A stretch of 64,000 bases of DNA from Blattamonas nauphoetae (taxonomy: Eukaryota; Preaxostyla; Oxymonadida), in assembly GCA_033064195.1 (NCBI GenBank), contig JARBJD010000097.1, positions 169,203-233,202 on the forward strand. The letters are read 5' to 3'. The position numbers were made by a program, and so were the translations under genes. The notes under the pieces are model-generated. The model had not been told where the DNA came from and did not search any database. It worked only from the letters and a program-made list of their open reading frames with translations. Positions 21,837-34,197 of this stretch are shown here, piece after piece (position 1 is the stretch's first letter; each line of letters starts with the position of its first letter).

Positions 21837-24022
21837 ATGGATCTGGACACACATCGGACGGACTGGTTTGATCCATCATTGTTGCATTTCAGTTGTCCCA
21901 TGGGACTCGTTCTCGTGATTCATTCTCGTTGCTTTTTCACATCCTTTCAGTGATTTTCTGTCTCTTTTCAATCATCGCCACTCATCTTGCATATATTTTC
22001 TTTCAGATGGAGGAATTCAGGAGATGTGAAAGTGAGTTCAAGAATGGCGATGAAACTGTCCGATTCAAGATCGCTCATTCTGTCCTCACCATTCTCACAT
22101 CAGGTCTGTCACATGATTTCCACGTGTTTCTGGGATTATTTGCGAACATTTTCTTTTGATTTGGATTGTTGATTTCATAATCCTTCTTGTGATATCTCAG
22201 AAGAATCAAAAATGAAAGAACGAAGTTCGATTGGGATTCGGAGTGGATTGTTAGAGAGATTTTCGGAACGCCTGTCTTCGGACTGTGCAAGCACGCTTTC
22301 TGTTTGTCTCTATTCTTCTCTCCATATCACGATATTTCTGATTCTCATTCTGATTCTCTATTTGATTGATTTTGTGATGGATTGTGTGTGCTCAGGGAGT
22401 TCTGTCGAGTGTGATTGTGGTGATGGTGACATCGGTGTCGGAAGGACGCCCTCGACTTCGGAGTGACTTGATTCCTTCTCTGCTTGCGCTCTCCTCCGTT
22501 TGTTCCTCTCTTTCTTCATTTCTCTTTTCTCCTTCTTTCTTCTCTTCTCGTTGTTGTGCTCATTATTGTTGTCTGATTGATCAGCATTCAGACAGTTCGT
22601 TGTCGACCCCAGCCACTCACTCACTTGGGTTTGATCTCCTCTCTCTTCTTCATCATTCTTTCCTCTCTTCTCTCTTGTCCTCTCTCCAACTGTTTTGCTT
22701 TCTTTCGATTTGTGTTGATTTGTGTGTGGAGTCTTCTGTGTGGAGGAAGTCTTTCGTGTGTGGAAGTGGAGGGAGTGTTGAGTTCGGGAATTGTTGAGAG
22801 ACTTTGCACTCGAATTGAAAGTGGAAGTGAAGATGAAAGTGAAAGTGGGTCAGTTGATATTGTGGCGACACTTGCTGTTTTGGACCGATTGTGTTCTGGA
22901 TTGAAGAAAGTGATCTCGTCATCTTCCCGATCCAGTGAACCAAAACAATCGACAAGTCTTGGAGGCCATGGACAATCGGATCACTTCTCCAACGACGATC
23001 GCTTTTCTCTCGTTCAACGCTGTGGATATGCCCTCTCTCGAATCGAACAGGCAGTCTTCACGTTAGCTCGCTCTTTGGATGGGACAAGCGACGATGACGA
23101 AGAAGAAGGAACGAAATGCCGAGGCATGCAGAAGGAAGTTGGCGGAATGATCCTTCGCCATTTCTCTTCATCCATCCAGACACCGTCGAAGAAACAGATT
23201 GGATCGATTGGGATTGACTTGGCCGCAGTCCGGAGGGAGATGGAAGCAGAACGAGAGAAGGAGAAAGAAACAGCAAGGAAAGCAGAAGAGGAGAGACAGA
23301 GAGAGTTCTCGAGGAAGATGAGAGAGATGGAAGAGATGAAGAGGATGAACGAAAAATGGATTAAAGAAGGACGACAGAGGGAGGAAGTGAAGAAGAGAGA
23401 AGAAGAAAGGAAGAGAGAAGAGGAAAGGAAGAGAAATGAAGAAGAAGAGCGACGAAGGATGAAGAAGGAAGGAGCAGCAGCAATCGAAGTGTTCGCGCGA
23501 GACAAGTTCACCCTTTCTGGAAATGTGTTCACCAAAAGCGTCCAAGATTGGTCGTCTCTCTTCTCAATCTCTTTCGGACCAGTCGTTGTTCGATTCACAT
23601 TTCTGATCAGGAACTGCGGCACTTCCAATTTTCATGTTGGCCTGATTGCCACCGATTTGGTTGAACAGGCCACACCAGACAAGCGTCGGTTCTCGAATCT
23701 CAAAAGAGCAGCTGGTTGGTATCTCCATCCAACAGAGCGGTATGCCCGTCAAAATGGAAAGCAATCCCACGAAGGATCAGCATGCAAGGCAGTGGAAAAT
23801 GGACAGCGAGTGGTGATGGAAGCAGATGGACGAGAAGGAAAAAGAACATTGAAGCTGTCGCAAGATGGAGAGACACAGCCAGTCTTCTTCTCCAACATTC
23901 CTGTTCCCTTCCGATTGGGCATGCAGATGTACGCAACTGGTTTTTCAGTTGAGATTGTGTCATCCGAAATGCTTGAAGAGGCGTCGATGGTTGGAGGGAG
24001 TTTTCCAGTGGTGATGGACTAA
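21837..24022 (+). CDS. coiled-coil/SPRY-like family protein, copy 2 (reference copy)
   Basis: The clearest family member. Six exons keep one frame: 21837-21914, 22007-22103, 22201-22301, 22396-22497, 22585-22628 and 22732-24022, giving 570 residues. Exon 1 starts MDLDTHRTDWFDPSLL; exon 2 MEEFRRCESEF; exon 3 KMKERSSIGIRSGLLERF; exon 4 GVLSSVIVVMVTSVSEG; exon 6 GSLSCVEVEGVLSSGIVERL. The N-terminal ~200 residues look alpha-helical (ARM-like by inference). An Arg/Glu/Lys coiled coil follows at ~285-365, with an extra KREEERKREEE unit compared with copy 1. The last ~190 residues are SPRY-like. All five introns are 81-103 nt. It probably acts as a cytoplasmic binding protein; the partner is unknown. 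Confidence 0.75.
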
Positions 24023-24630
24023 TCCGAGCCCTTCTCTCTTCACACTCGCTTTCACTTCACTCTTCTTCATTCTCTCCTTCTTTTCTAAAACGCTTCCATG
24101 GTGTTGACGAGTGTAGAAAGCTTCGAAACACCATTTTTGTTTTGTTGCCGATTCTCGTTGCGAACGACCCACCTGAACGTTTTGTTTCCGTTCGCAATCG
24201 CTCTCATGTTATTTTTCCGATATATCTGTCATGAAGTGCATGATCGAGCTGGGACGGTTGATGTGTGGATCGATCGATCCTTAATTTGGATAATCCTCTT
24301 CTCTTCCATTCTTCCTATCACAGTTTCCGATTAGTGATGGCTAAGATATCGAAAGATACTTCATCATCTTCAGTGCCAACAGCACTTCGGTTAAATCAAG
24401 ATGATTCTGGACTGAAACATCTGTCCACCTCTCCGCTTCTCGTAAACTATCAATTTGATTTGAATTCATATGTGAATATAGACAATACAACGAACATTGG
24501 ATTGCTAAAGTTTTCAGCGTTTATCCTGTCGATCATCCAAACAGATCGATATATTTCGTTTATGGTCTGCGATTCTCTCTGGATTTCATCTATTTTCTGG
24601 TTTTTCCATTTTTCATTGATCAAGACAATC
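24023..24630. other. spacer with conserved 3' flank of SPRY copy 2
   Basis: The first ~60 bp (CTTCTCTCTTCACACTCGC...) are conserved after the stop codon of all four SPRY family copies, so they are 3'UTR carried along with the duplications. The remainder shows no gene; frames here run into the downstream gene but do not match its paralogue before 24631. Confidence 0.45.
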
Positions 24631-27600
24631 ATGGAATGGTTCATTGAAGGAGTAATTGGCATAAATTCCAGATTCAACCAGTTTAAGACCGGAATTCCAC
24701 TTTGTGAAGATGATATTATCATTGATGAAGCAGAAATAGTACGAATCAGTATTTATCATCTTTCTCATCATCAACTTCCTCCTCAGACACCTTCTCAACA
24801 TCAACCTCTCCGTCATCATCCCCAATCTCTTTCTCATCTGATATCTCAACACTTTGTCGGTTATTCTATCACATGGTGGATATCATCGATAATAACTACC
24901 GCCTGATCATCCCCATCACTCCACATCAACTTAAAGAGGCATCACATAACAAGATGCGTGCAGCCCTCACCGATCTTGTTCGTACTGGCGACATCGTGTT
25001 GATCGACTACCAAATCTCACAATTTCCGACTGTCTATTTTGGAACATCTGTCACTGGTCGAGATGATGTTCTCCTTCGAACGCTCCGATTCATCGATACA
25101 GAGATTCAGACCCACCAGGATCCGAGTGTGGACTTGGACAAGTTCAGAACATATCTGGAATGGCACAAGAACTCCGTCGTCGTCGTGAATTCATCTGCCT
25201 TGATCGAAGAAGCGAATTCAGTTCCAATGCGACTTTGTCAGTATTTCTTTGGTGGACCTGAGAGATTCTTTCAGGAGCAGGACCTGAGACACCACTCACA
25301 ATTCAAAAAATGGATGGAAATGATCTACAAACAGAGGACACTCCAAAATGATAAAAATTCTAAATCTGCGAACTCTCGTCGTTTTCTGAATTCTCGCTCG
25401 CTTCTCATGGATGATTGTTTCTCAGATGCCCTTCGATCGCTTCAATCCAAATTTCAGACACTTCTCGATCTGTCGACTCAATCCGACTTTCACTCCAAAC
25501 CATCCCAATCCATCTCAACTGTTTCCGACGACAAAGAAGGATCTTCGTCGCAGGAGCTCTCATTCTCCATCGAACCCCCTCCCTTCCTCACCACTTCTGT
25601 GTGGCAAAGCTCGATCGGCACCGAATCCCTTTTCTATGACCAAACTGCGTCTGAAAAATATACGCCTAACTCCTTACTCACCCACCTCCCACAATCCTCG
25701 CTCGACGAGTCAGAACTCCCACAATCCTCACTCGACGTGTCCGAACTTCATGATATGTTGACACAAATCCACACTCTACTCTCTGGTGTCACAGCATACC
25801 CTCATGTTCATCGAAACAGGTCCGAAGAGACACTTCTTCAACGATCTTACATCACCGAAGTGATTGTGAACTACCATGTCGATCTCATCGATTGTTCCAG
25901 ACTCGTTGATCCATCCAATCCAGGAATCTTCTCATCAGAAATGTTCCTTTGTGAAAACGAGAATGATTTGCTTGGCGCAATCCTCAAAGTATACGTCGTT
26001 ATGAACGTCAGAGACAATCGTCCTGATCGCTCGTCATGCAACTTCATCGCTGATCTCCCCTCTTTCATCGACGGTCTCCTTTCTGTCATGCACAGCCACA
26101 ATCGCGATATCCGAAGTCTTTCGACCGCCATCTGCATCACTCTCACAAACTATGTGAATGTTCGTCCTTTCCACAAGCACATCATCACCAAACTGAAGAC
26201 ATCGTTCCAAGATGGATACATTGAGGAACAGACGTGTTTTATGTTTGTTCTGAATCAAGCCCTTCTGAATGTGAAGCCCACTCCACTCCTCATCGACTCC
26301 GACGAGATTGTGAGAGAAGGTCTGCTGCTGCTGAAGCAGGTCGATTGGGATGGGCTGATTAACGCCGATTTGAATGACGTGATGTCCGTGTCGTATGCAT
26401 TGGCGTTGGTGGTTCGACTGATCCAACACCGATCAAAGCTCTTTTTCTCCGAAAACACGGTTCTTTCGATTGCGTCAAACTTCGAGAAGACACAACGCTT
26501 CATGCCCCTTCTCGAGCTGGAGTTCAGTTCTCAGGAATCCCCCTTTCTTGAAGATCTTGCCGCTGTTCGTCACGGCATTTCGTACGCTCTGCTCATGTCG
26601 CTGTATTTTGGAAATCCCTTCCCACCAGTGATCACTGCGTACGTCGTCAAACAGAACGATCCTCTCGTGAATTTGATTCATCCATCCATCCCGACAGGTA
26701 TTCTCCTCAACCTCACATCTCGCAGCTATCTCTCAGCTCCCTACATCCCTCTGGATGTCTTCTTTGAAAGGGAGGTCAGGCGAGCTCATGATTTCGTTGT
26801 CTCAGTCGGTCGAGATATCATGTTCTCTAACAAATCGGTTCTGAAAACACCTCTTTACGGCCTGCACTCGTTGCTGATCCGTGGATTTCACATCCCTTTC
26901 ACACAACTCGGTCTAAATGCAATCACATTGGGATGGGTTTCAATCTGTGGAGACATCGATAAATCACTCATTCAAAGCTTTTCACCTCTTTACGCTCACT
27001 ATCCCCCTCCCCTCCTCATCTCTTTCATCTCAAATGATTTCGACATCATCTTTCAAGGTATTGATGCAATAACCCCAACTTATGTGTCGATTTACTCTTG
27101 TCTTGAGTTTCTCGCCCCATTCGGGGAGTGTGCGAGTTTAGCTCGAATCTTCAAAACGATCGCTTTTCAATCACTGACCAAACCAGATCACCATTTTCTC
27201 TCTTCCTTTGCTCTCGGAACTGTTGTCCTTCACTGGCTGAGCTTCCCTATCACTTTTGATTCCCCTTTCATCCCTCACCTCCCCAATATCTACAGACAAT
27301 GTGTGAAACACCACTGTTATAGCGACAAATCAGTGTTTCTTAGTCATATTACATCTCGTCGCTTGAATCATGATGATATCAGATCCATCAGTCGCTCGCT
27401 CTTAGCTTTCCAACACAGTGTCAAGCGCGGGCAGGATCCGGATGGTTCGATTATTGTCCGACTCTCTCCTTTGTATGTCACTTTTCTTGAGCACGATCTC
27501 ACTCAGACTTTCAAGATGATCAGGAAATATCCACTGTATGGGTTCTTCATCTTCATCATTTCATTTAGGTATTTTCCTCCTGCGTTGGTTTCAGTGCTTC

Positions 27601-27866
27601 TTCTCTTCCTGGATAAGTTTGTGAGTCTGTGCTCAGAGATACAGGTCTTAATACTAATCAAGTCTGATATGCTGGATCATGTGATTCTTGCTGTTGAAGA
27701 TTCTCCGTTTTTGGAGGACTACAATCATGGAATCTCGATTATTGGGACATTTCTTCGAACGATCTTTCAAGATCGTCTGGAGATGTGTATGATGAACTGC
27801 AGATTTGTTGGTCTCGAGTCAATCACACCAATGCTCTTCAATGGAATTCGCTATTTCGTTGGATAG
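24631..27866 (+). CDS. large helical-repeat-like protein, family copy 2
   Basis: Paralogue of the gene at 10830. Two exons fit: 24631-24748 and 24787-27866, with a 38-nt GT-AG intron, giving about 1,065 residues. The start MEWFIEGVIG and the segment SSDISTLCRLFYH align with copy 1. A Ser/Pro-rich, likely disordered stretch lies around residues 230-340 with a duplicated LPQSSLDESEL unit. After it comes a long Leu-rich helical part (e.g. LPSFIDGLLSVMHSHNRDIR, YGLHSLLIRGF, VLHWLSFPITFDSPF) that shares YGLHSLL and LHWLS landmarks with copy 1. The C-terminus has two hydrophobic stretches (FFIFIISFRYFPPALVSVLLLF) that could be a hairpin. Function unknown. Ends in TAG, which supports the standard code. 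Confidence 0.75.
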
Positions 27867-28086
27867 ATTATCGAGCTTTGTTGAAGTTTTCGCCCATTTT
27901 TCATCGCAAACTCCATAAAGACTAAACCACTGAAATATTAGAAATGGAATGTGGACAAATCACCGAAAAAATGAACCAATCATCGTCGGGGTGAACTTTC
28001 AGAATTGTTCGTCTCTTAAAACGAGAGAACTGTGGGGATGAGCTGAGAATGAAGGAAATAGAAGACTAAAACACATGTAAAAGTCG

Positions 28087-29130
28087 TCATAGTTGACAGC
28101 CCAGTTCGAAAGAGATAATTCTTGTCTGTTCGCCGTGGTACTCTGACTGTTCGACGAAGAAAAGTTGTTGGATCAGATCGCCGAACCCGGAGTCGAGCAA
28201 TTGATACGGTATGGTTGTGGGACGTTCAGTGAAGCTTGCAGCCCAATTGTTTGAGAATTCCGGATATGTTATTCTGGAAACGAATTCCCAAAGTGTCATT
28301 TCATCGGTCGTTGAGCTCAGGAGCGCTATCAGCGATTGCCAAGCATCTGTGGTGTCTAACACCTGAATGAGTTTGATATCGTTATGACTGAGACTGATTA
28401 TCTGTTGAAGGACCGTCATCAACCACCTGACGAACGAGGGGTCATTGATCGTTGGGATCAGCTTGAAAACAGACGATAGGAAGGTTGAACAGTTCAGAAG
28501 AACATTGGAAAGCAATATCTGGAACACTTCGGGATCGCTGATATCGTTATTGTTTCGTATTTCGCTGAGAATCGGATCTGAGAGGATGTCACACGATCGC
28601 GAAATGGTCCTTAATGTCGACACACAGATCTCCACCTGATCTGAAGGGTCAGCTGTAACGTCGACTGTCTTCAGGAAAATGGTGAGACAGTCAGACGAGA
28701 CGAGTTGGAATTGATGCTGGGGAGTTCCCCAACTCATGATAGTATCATACAAGTTAGAGACCGAAAAAGAAAAAACGGTCGGACTGTATGTGATTATGTT
28801 GGATAAGTCATATAAGAAGAGGTTTGGATCACTAGGATGGCTGTTAATGAGAAGTTTCATGATAGCATGTGTTGATAAGAGAGATGTCATTTTTAAGATC
28901 AATATATTGATCACAGAGGCATCATGTTCATCAATGGGAGCTTTTGCAGCCAGAATCTTGTGTAAATCTTGAAATGCAGACGAGAATACTGTGAGAGCTT
29001 TTTCTTGACGATCGGCTGCCATAATCTGCTGCTCATAACGAAGAGCAAAGTTGGATGAGTTACGGATGAGAGGGACGTGGTTCATTTCCGAAAATGTTTC
29101 AGAAGAAAGTGAAGATCTTTTGGATTCCAT
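28087..29130 (-). CDS. hypothetical alpha-helical protein
   Basis: About 347 residues from MESKRSSLSSETF; the open frame extends 27 codons upstream to a Met at 29211. Leucine/serine-rich with regularly spaced helices (LILKMTSLLSTHAIMKLL, VEICVSTLRTISRSCDIL, WLMTVLQQIISLSHNDIK), compatible with an ARM/HEAT-like solenoid, but no family signature is recognisable. It lies tail to tail with the large helical gene ending at 27866 and follows a SPRY gene on the same strand. It could be the distal part of a longer multi-exon gene. Confidence 0.6.
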   Translation of the reverse strand: MESKRSSLSSETFSEMNHVPLIRNSSNFALRYEQQIMAADRQEKALTVFSSAFQDLHKILAAKAPIDEHDASVINILILKMTSLLSTHAIMKLLINSHPSDPNLFLYDLSNIITYSPTVFSFSVSNLYDTIMSWGTPQHQFQLVSSDCLTIFLKTVDVTADPSDQVEICVSTLRTISRSCDILSDPILSEIRNNNDISDPEVFQILLSNVLLNCSTFLSSVFKLIPTINDPSFVRWLMTVLQQIISLSHNDIKLIQVLDTTDAWQSLIALLSSTTDEMTLWEFVSRITYPEFSNNWAASFTERPTTIPYQLLDSGFGDLIQQLFFVEQSEYHGEQTRIISFELGCQL

Positions 29131-29418
29131 TGTTTTCTTTGGTGTTTCACGATCAATAGTGATTACTCTGAAAAGACGTACATAAAAATGGATCCAACAA
29201 GCGATCGACAATAAAATGTGTGAAAAGGAGAATTAGAGGAGAAATCGGAGGATCAGCGGAGAAATCGGTGGTGTCACAAATCACCAAGATTGACTGTGTT
29301 CTCAACACGGAGATGCGTTGTCAAAAGAAATTCATCGTCAGATGGGATAGAGCGTGACTATTGTCCACATATCCAGATATTGGAAGAACGGGAGAAGGCG
29401 ATGTTCGTTGAAGCTGAA

Positions 29419-30259
29419 TCACCCCTTCCATTTCATTTTAGTCATTTCTTTGTAAAGTGGTGTGTTTCGCTGTTGCTTGATGAATCTGTCCAGCCTGAAC
29501 GATGTTCCTTCTCCTTCCACTGAGAACTGGAGAGGGATGGTGATAAGAAAACACGAGAAACAGACTCCAACTCGAATTGAGAAGGGAATTTCGGACATGT
29601 AACATAATCCCCTTTCACCATTCACAAAGAATTGAACGGTACGAACAGCTGATCGCATATTCACTTCCATTCGGACGTTGTCTCCTTCTTGAAGCGGTCG
29701 ATGGCACAATTCTTCCTGAATGATATAATCCGATGAGATTGTGAGACTCCCGAGAAATCCATTTCCCGAATAGAGGCATAGTGAATCTGACAAAGTGAAA
29801 ATTAGATGAAGAAAAACTGCGCACATCGAATCCAAGTGATTCGTTCAATTTTGGCACGGGAAGTGACGAATCAATGAGACCAAAATGGATAGGATTCACA
29901 TTTTCTAAAATACTCACAAATAATGGAAAGTAACCTTGTTTAGGAGGGAGATGGAGGATTGTGACGGTCATCGATGCGATTCCAGATGAGATCGCATCCC
30001 CAATCAGGATTGTGCTAAGTCCAGCTTCTTTTCTGGAATTCTTTCCTATGGACGTTCGGGTAACGACCGTGTTCACTATTTTGAAGTGTTGAGAGTTCGT
30101 CAACAGAAGTGCGGGGATTCTGGGATGAGGACGAGGAATGTGCGGAGGAGTCGCATATTCAATTCGTCCATCATCTTTAGGGATGTTCGTCAATCGATGC
30201 ATGGCATTATCTTTGAGACAGTTGAGGAGAAATTGATCAACCCTTATTCCCTTTTTCAA
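29419..30259 (-). CDS. SPRY-domain protein, multi-exon
   Basis: The SPRY fold is recognisable from ordered fragments: TVTILHLPPKQG, then ENVNPIHFGLIDSSLPVPKL, then SLCLYSGNGFLGSL, GDNVRMEVNMRSAVRTVQFF, VNGERGLCYM and IPFSIRVGV. These correspond to the usual SPRY order (outer strands, GD-V-v-v-d, f-f-NG, l-P-f-r-v-v). A first intron of about 30 nt near 29904-29934 restores KQ-ENVNPIHFG; two further short introns are likely near 29785-29825 and 29545-29565 but their exact ends are uncertain. The N-terminal ~60 residues are Pro-rich. It is not close in sequence to the four-copy SPRY family. Partner unknown. Confidence 0.6.
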
Positions 30260-30396
30260 TCAAACCTGATTAAGTATGCCTCTTTACAAACTGCTCATCA
30301 CACCAGCTTTTTGTGAAATCCGGGCGCTATTTGGAAAAGTGGGAGAGAATGAAGAAGAGTGAAGTGAAAGTGAGTGAGAAGAGAGAAGAGCTCGGA

Positions 30397-32567
30397 TTAG
30401 TCCATCACCACTTCCACACTCCCTCCAACCATCGACGCCTCTCCAAGCACTTCTGATGACACAATCTCAACTGAATCCCTTGCTCCATACATTTGAATGG
30501 CGAATCGGAAGGGAACAGGAATGTTGGAGAAGAAGACTGGCTGTGTCTCTCCATCTTGCGACAGCTTCAATGTTCGCTTTCCTTCTCGTCCATCTGCCTC
30601 CATCACCACTCGCTGTCCATCTGCCACTGCCTTGCATGCTGATCCTTTGTGAGATTCCTTGCAGTTTTGACATGCACTTTGATAACCTTTCCGAACACTC
30701 CAACTTGCTGCTCGTTTGAGATTCGGGAACCAACCTAAATCTGGTGTGACCTTTTCATCTATCTCGGAGGCAATCAGGCCAACGTGAAAGAAGGAGCTGC
30801 CCCAATTTCTGACCAGAAATGTGATTCGGACAACGACTGGTCCGAAAGAGTGCGAGACGAGCGACGAGTCACTATGGACACGTTTTGTGAACACATTGTA
30901 AAAAAGGGTGAAACTGCCTTGTGCAAATACTTCGATTGCTGCTGCTCCTTCCTTCACATTCATTCGTCGCTCTTCTTCTCTTTTCTTCTCTTCTCGTCTC
31001 TGTCGTAATTCTTCAATCAGTTCCTCGTTCATCCTCTTCATCTCTTCCATCTCTCTTTTCTCCTTCTCCCTTTCTGTTTCCATCTCTCTCATCTTCCTCG
31101 TGAATTCTCTTTGTCTCTGCTCTTCTGCTTTCCTTGCCGTTTCTTTCTCCATCTCTCGTTCATTCCTCTCCTTCTCTCTTTCAGTTTCGATCTGTCTCAT
31201 TCTGTCATCCATTTCACTTCCAACAGCTGCTAACTCAATCCCAATCGATCCAACCTTTCGCTTCGACGGCGATTGGATGGACGATGAGAAAAAATGTCGA
31301 AACACTATTCCTCCTGCTTCCTTCAGTAAATGTTGCGTTTTTTCATCTCGTTTGTTTCGCCCATCCTTGTTCAGTGTTTGCCCAAGTGTTACAACTGCTT
31401 TCTCGATTCGAGTAAGTGTGAATTCACAGCGATGAGTCAGTGAGAACGAATCTTCCTTCGGGACGGTGTTTGATTCAGTGGTTGTTGATTTCGCCGTCTC
31501 AATGACTTGGATCAATCCAGAGCAGAATTTGTCCAAAACGGTAAGTGTCGCCACAATATCAACTGACCCACTTTCACTTTCATCTTCACTTCCACTTTCA
31601 ATTCGAGTGCAAAGTCTCTCAACAATTCCCGAACTCAACACTCCCTCCACCTCCTGACACGAAAGACTTCCTCCACACAGAAGACTCCAAACACAAGTCA
31701 AATCATAACATAAGAAAACAAAACAGTTGGAGAGAGAAGAGAGAAGAGATGAAAGAATGATGAAGAAGAGAGAAGAGAGCAGACCCTAGCGAGTGAGTGG
31801 CTGGCATCGACAACGAACTGTCTGCATGCTGATCAACCAAGGAACAACAACGAGAACAGGAGAACAAGAAGGTGATGAAAAAGGAGAAAGAGGCGAAATG
31901 AAGAAATGAAGGAAGAGAGGAACAAACGGAGGAGAGCGCAAGCAGAGAAGGAATCAAGTCACTCCGAAGTTTCCGGCTCGCATCTAACACTGATGTCACC
32001 ATCACTCCAATCACACTCGACAGAAGCACCTGAGCACACACAATCCATCAAAAAAGCAATCACAAAGAGAATCAAAAGGAGAATCAGAAATATCATCATA
32101 TGGAGAGAAGAAGAGAGACACACAGAAAGCGTGCTTGCACAGTCCGAAGACAGTCGTTCCGAAAAGCTCTCCAGCAATCCACTCCGAATCCCAATCGCAC
32201 TTCGTTCCTTCATTTTTGTTGGTTCTGAGATATCCAAAGAATAATGATGAACTAGCATAAAAGTTTGAAAAAAATTGCAAAAGGTAATCAATACAATAAA
32301 TGGAAAATGCAAACACACCTGATGATATCGTTGTAAACACAGAAAATGCGATTTTGTGTTGGACAGTTTCATCTCCATTCTTGAACTCACCTTCGTATCT
32401 CCGGAATTCTTCCATCTGAAAGATAATTTGTGTCAGATGAGTGGTGACGGATGAAAAGAGACAGAAAATCATTGAAAGCATGTGAAGACAGAACATGAAT
32501 GATTCACAAGAATTTGTCCCATGGGACAATTGAAATGCAACAATGATGGATCAAACCAGTCCGTCGG
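30397..32567 (-). CDS. coiled-coil/SPRY-like family protein, copy 3 (start uncertain)
   Basis: Same six-exon layout as the copy at 21837, on the minus strand. Exon 1 (about 32567-32508) keeps TDWFDPSLLHFNCPMGQIL but has no in-frame ATG at the aligned position. The first available Met is inside it (MGQIL) or at exon 2 (MEEFRRYEGEF). The long exon from 31660 carries GSLSCQEVEGVLSSG, an expanded coiled coil containing duplicated EREKERNEREMEKE-type units, and the SPRY-like end. Its middle SPRY patch (about 30640-30830) differs strongly from the other copies, with SVRKGYQSACQNCKES replacing LHPQNRWARQNGK. No beta-helix remnant is attached to this copy. Confidence 0.65.
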
Positions 32568-32802
32568 AAGTGTCACCGGTTGGAAACATGTCTGAAATGG
32601 TCGATTGCGTCTGAGAAGGTTGCATTTCAATCAATGAAAACTAAAATGGTTGGATCATCACGCAGCATCCTTTACCGGAGTTAAATCTGATTTGCACACA
32701 TTTATTTTCTATTCTGACTGCATCTAAACTGAAATACTAAATCCTGAGAACGAAATGACATGATGAACTCTTCTCTTTTCACACTATGACTCTTCAGGTG
32801 TC

Positions 32803-34197
32803 CTAATCAAATCCCAAGAATGTTTCAAACATTTTCTTCTTCCACCGTTCTCTTTCCGCGTCCATGCCTTCTGTCTCCTCCGCTGAGCAGTTTGTTGAGT
32901 CGAGCCAAATCGAACTCAGAATCGGACGAGCCGGTCTGAACGGACGAACTGTGTTGGAGTCGCCTTCTTGTCTGACAGCATCTTCCGCCCTTTCATAGTC
33001 TTCTCGCATGGTGTGGATGGGGTGTTCGTGGAGTGCTTTTCGTGTTGTCTCTTCATCGTTGTGGTCTTTCACAGTTCCAAGAGCATCGCTTTCTTCTCCT
33101 TCTTCTCTCTGCTTCTCATTCTCTTCCAGTCTCCCCAGAACGTCGCCTTCCTGTTTTACGTCGACTGTGCTCACCTCACATCCACACTCACTCCTGTCCA
33201 GCTCTGGCTCTTCGCCAGCTTCATCAGTGACAGCTTCCTTTGTTCTCTCTCGTCCTTCCCACAACACCAGCTCCTCGTTCTCGATTCCACGCAGTGCACT
33301 GTCAATCACAACATCAAAGAAGAAACAAAACAGAGATGAGCGAAGAGAACAGACACACTAAACTGCGATGATGGGTGTCCCGTCGTCGTCCTTTCCATCT
33401 TCCGCTACGCAGTTCCCAAACTCCGAAGAACGTCGAATCCGACAACTAGGAAGAGGAGAGCGTGATGTGTCGAGATGCACTCCATCTGAGCGAGTGAAGA
33501 CAGCAGACGATGCCACTTCGGGTACAATCACTCCACTTCTGAGATCGAGAAGTCGAAAGGATCAAGGATGGATGAAGATAGAGAAATAAAGAAGAGACAT
33601 GATTGTGACGAGTTCGTTTGTGCTCACTCGACCTCTCAGAAACAGTCCAAGCGATCGATGGGAGCCAGTGAGGGTTGGATGGTGGGTGCGAGCGAGGACG
33701 AGAGTGAAGGGAGGACTGACACGCGGATGAAGGACAGTACCTACGAAGATCAGAACGTGAGAGAGGCAGACACGATCCATCAGAGGAAACCGAAGAGTGT
33801 TGGAGTACAACTGACGCGGAACGAGGGAAGAGCAGCTTGGCCCGAGTGGACGGGTCCATCTCGTTGAAACACGTGTCGCACAGAAACTGGCTGAGAAGAG
33901 AGAAGAGATCACCAGGGTTGGAAAAGGCACACTCGAAGTCCACAGCTCGCACAGCTGACATCACAAAGAGTGAAAGTTGGGAGGCACACGAGAAGTGGCA
34001 GATCTCTCCGCACTTCACGCATTCGACACCTGCACACATCATTCAAAAGAGAACACACTGTCATCCTTCAACACCGACCTCACACAAAGGCGACAGATCG
34101 GGAGAGCGTCGATTTGGGTGATTCTAAATGAATTGTTACCCGCGTATTTTCTTCTGTCATATGAGCAGAAACTCAATACAATTTTCAGAGCGCTCAT
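32803..34197 (-). CDS. PHD-like zinc-finger protein, exon structure partly uncertain
   Basis: The start MSALKIVLSFCSYD at 34197 runs into PICRLC, and a ~56-nt intron (GTGTGAGG...TGTGTGCAG) then restores CRLCVECVKCGEICHFSC. With the later FLCDTCF this supplies the Cys/His ligands of a PHD- or RING-like zinc fold. The gene then passes an MDPSTRAKLLFPRS stretch. One or two introns follow between about 33,480 and 33,830 (a clear GTGAGC...CTCAG pair at about 33,547-33,638). The tail SGVIVPEVASSAVF... leads to a last exon (33305-32803) that is acidic (EAGEEPELDRSE) and ends ERWKKKMFETFLGFD. PHD fingers usually read histone tails; that role is inferred. The middle frame is not clean, so decay cannot be excluded. 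Confidence 0.5.

Noticed and set aside
23014-23628. Minus-strand Phe/Ser/Leu-rich frame opposite SPRY copy 2
   Set aside because: It is the antisense of the Glu/Lys coiled coil, which reads as Phe/Ser/Leu in reverse; the same shadow appears at the other copies.
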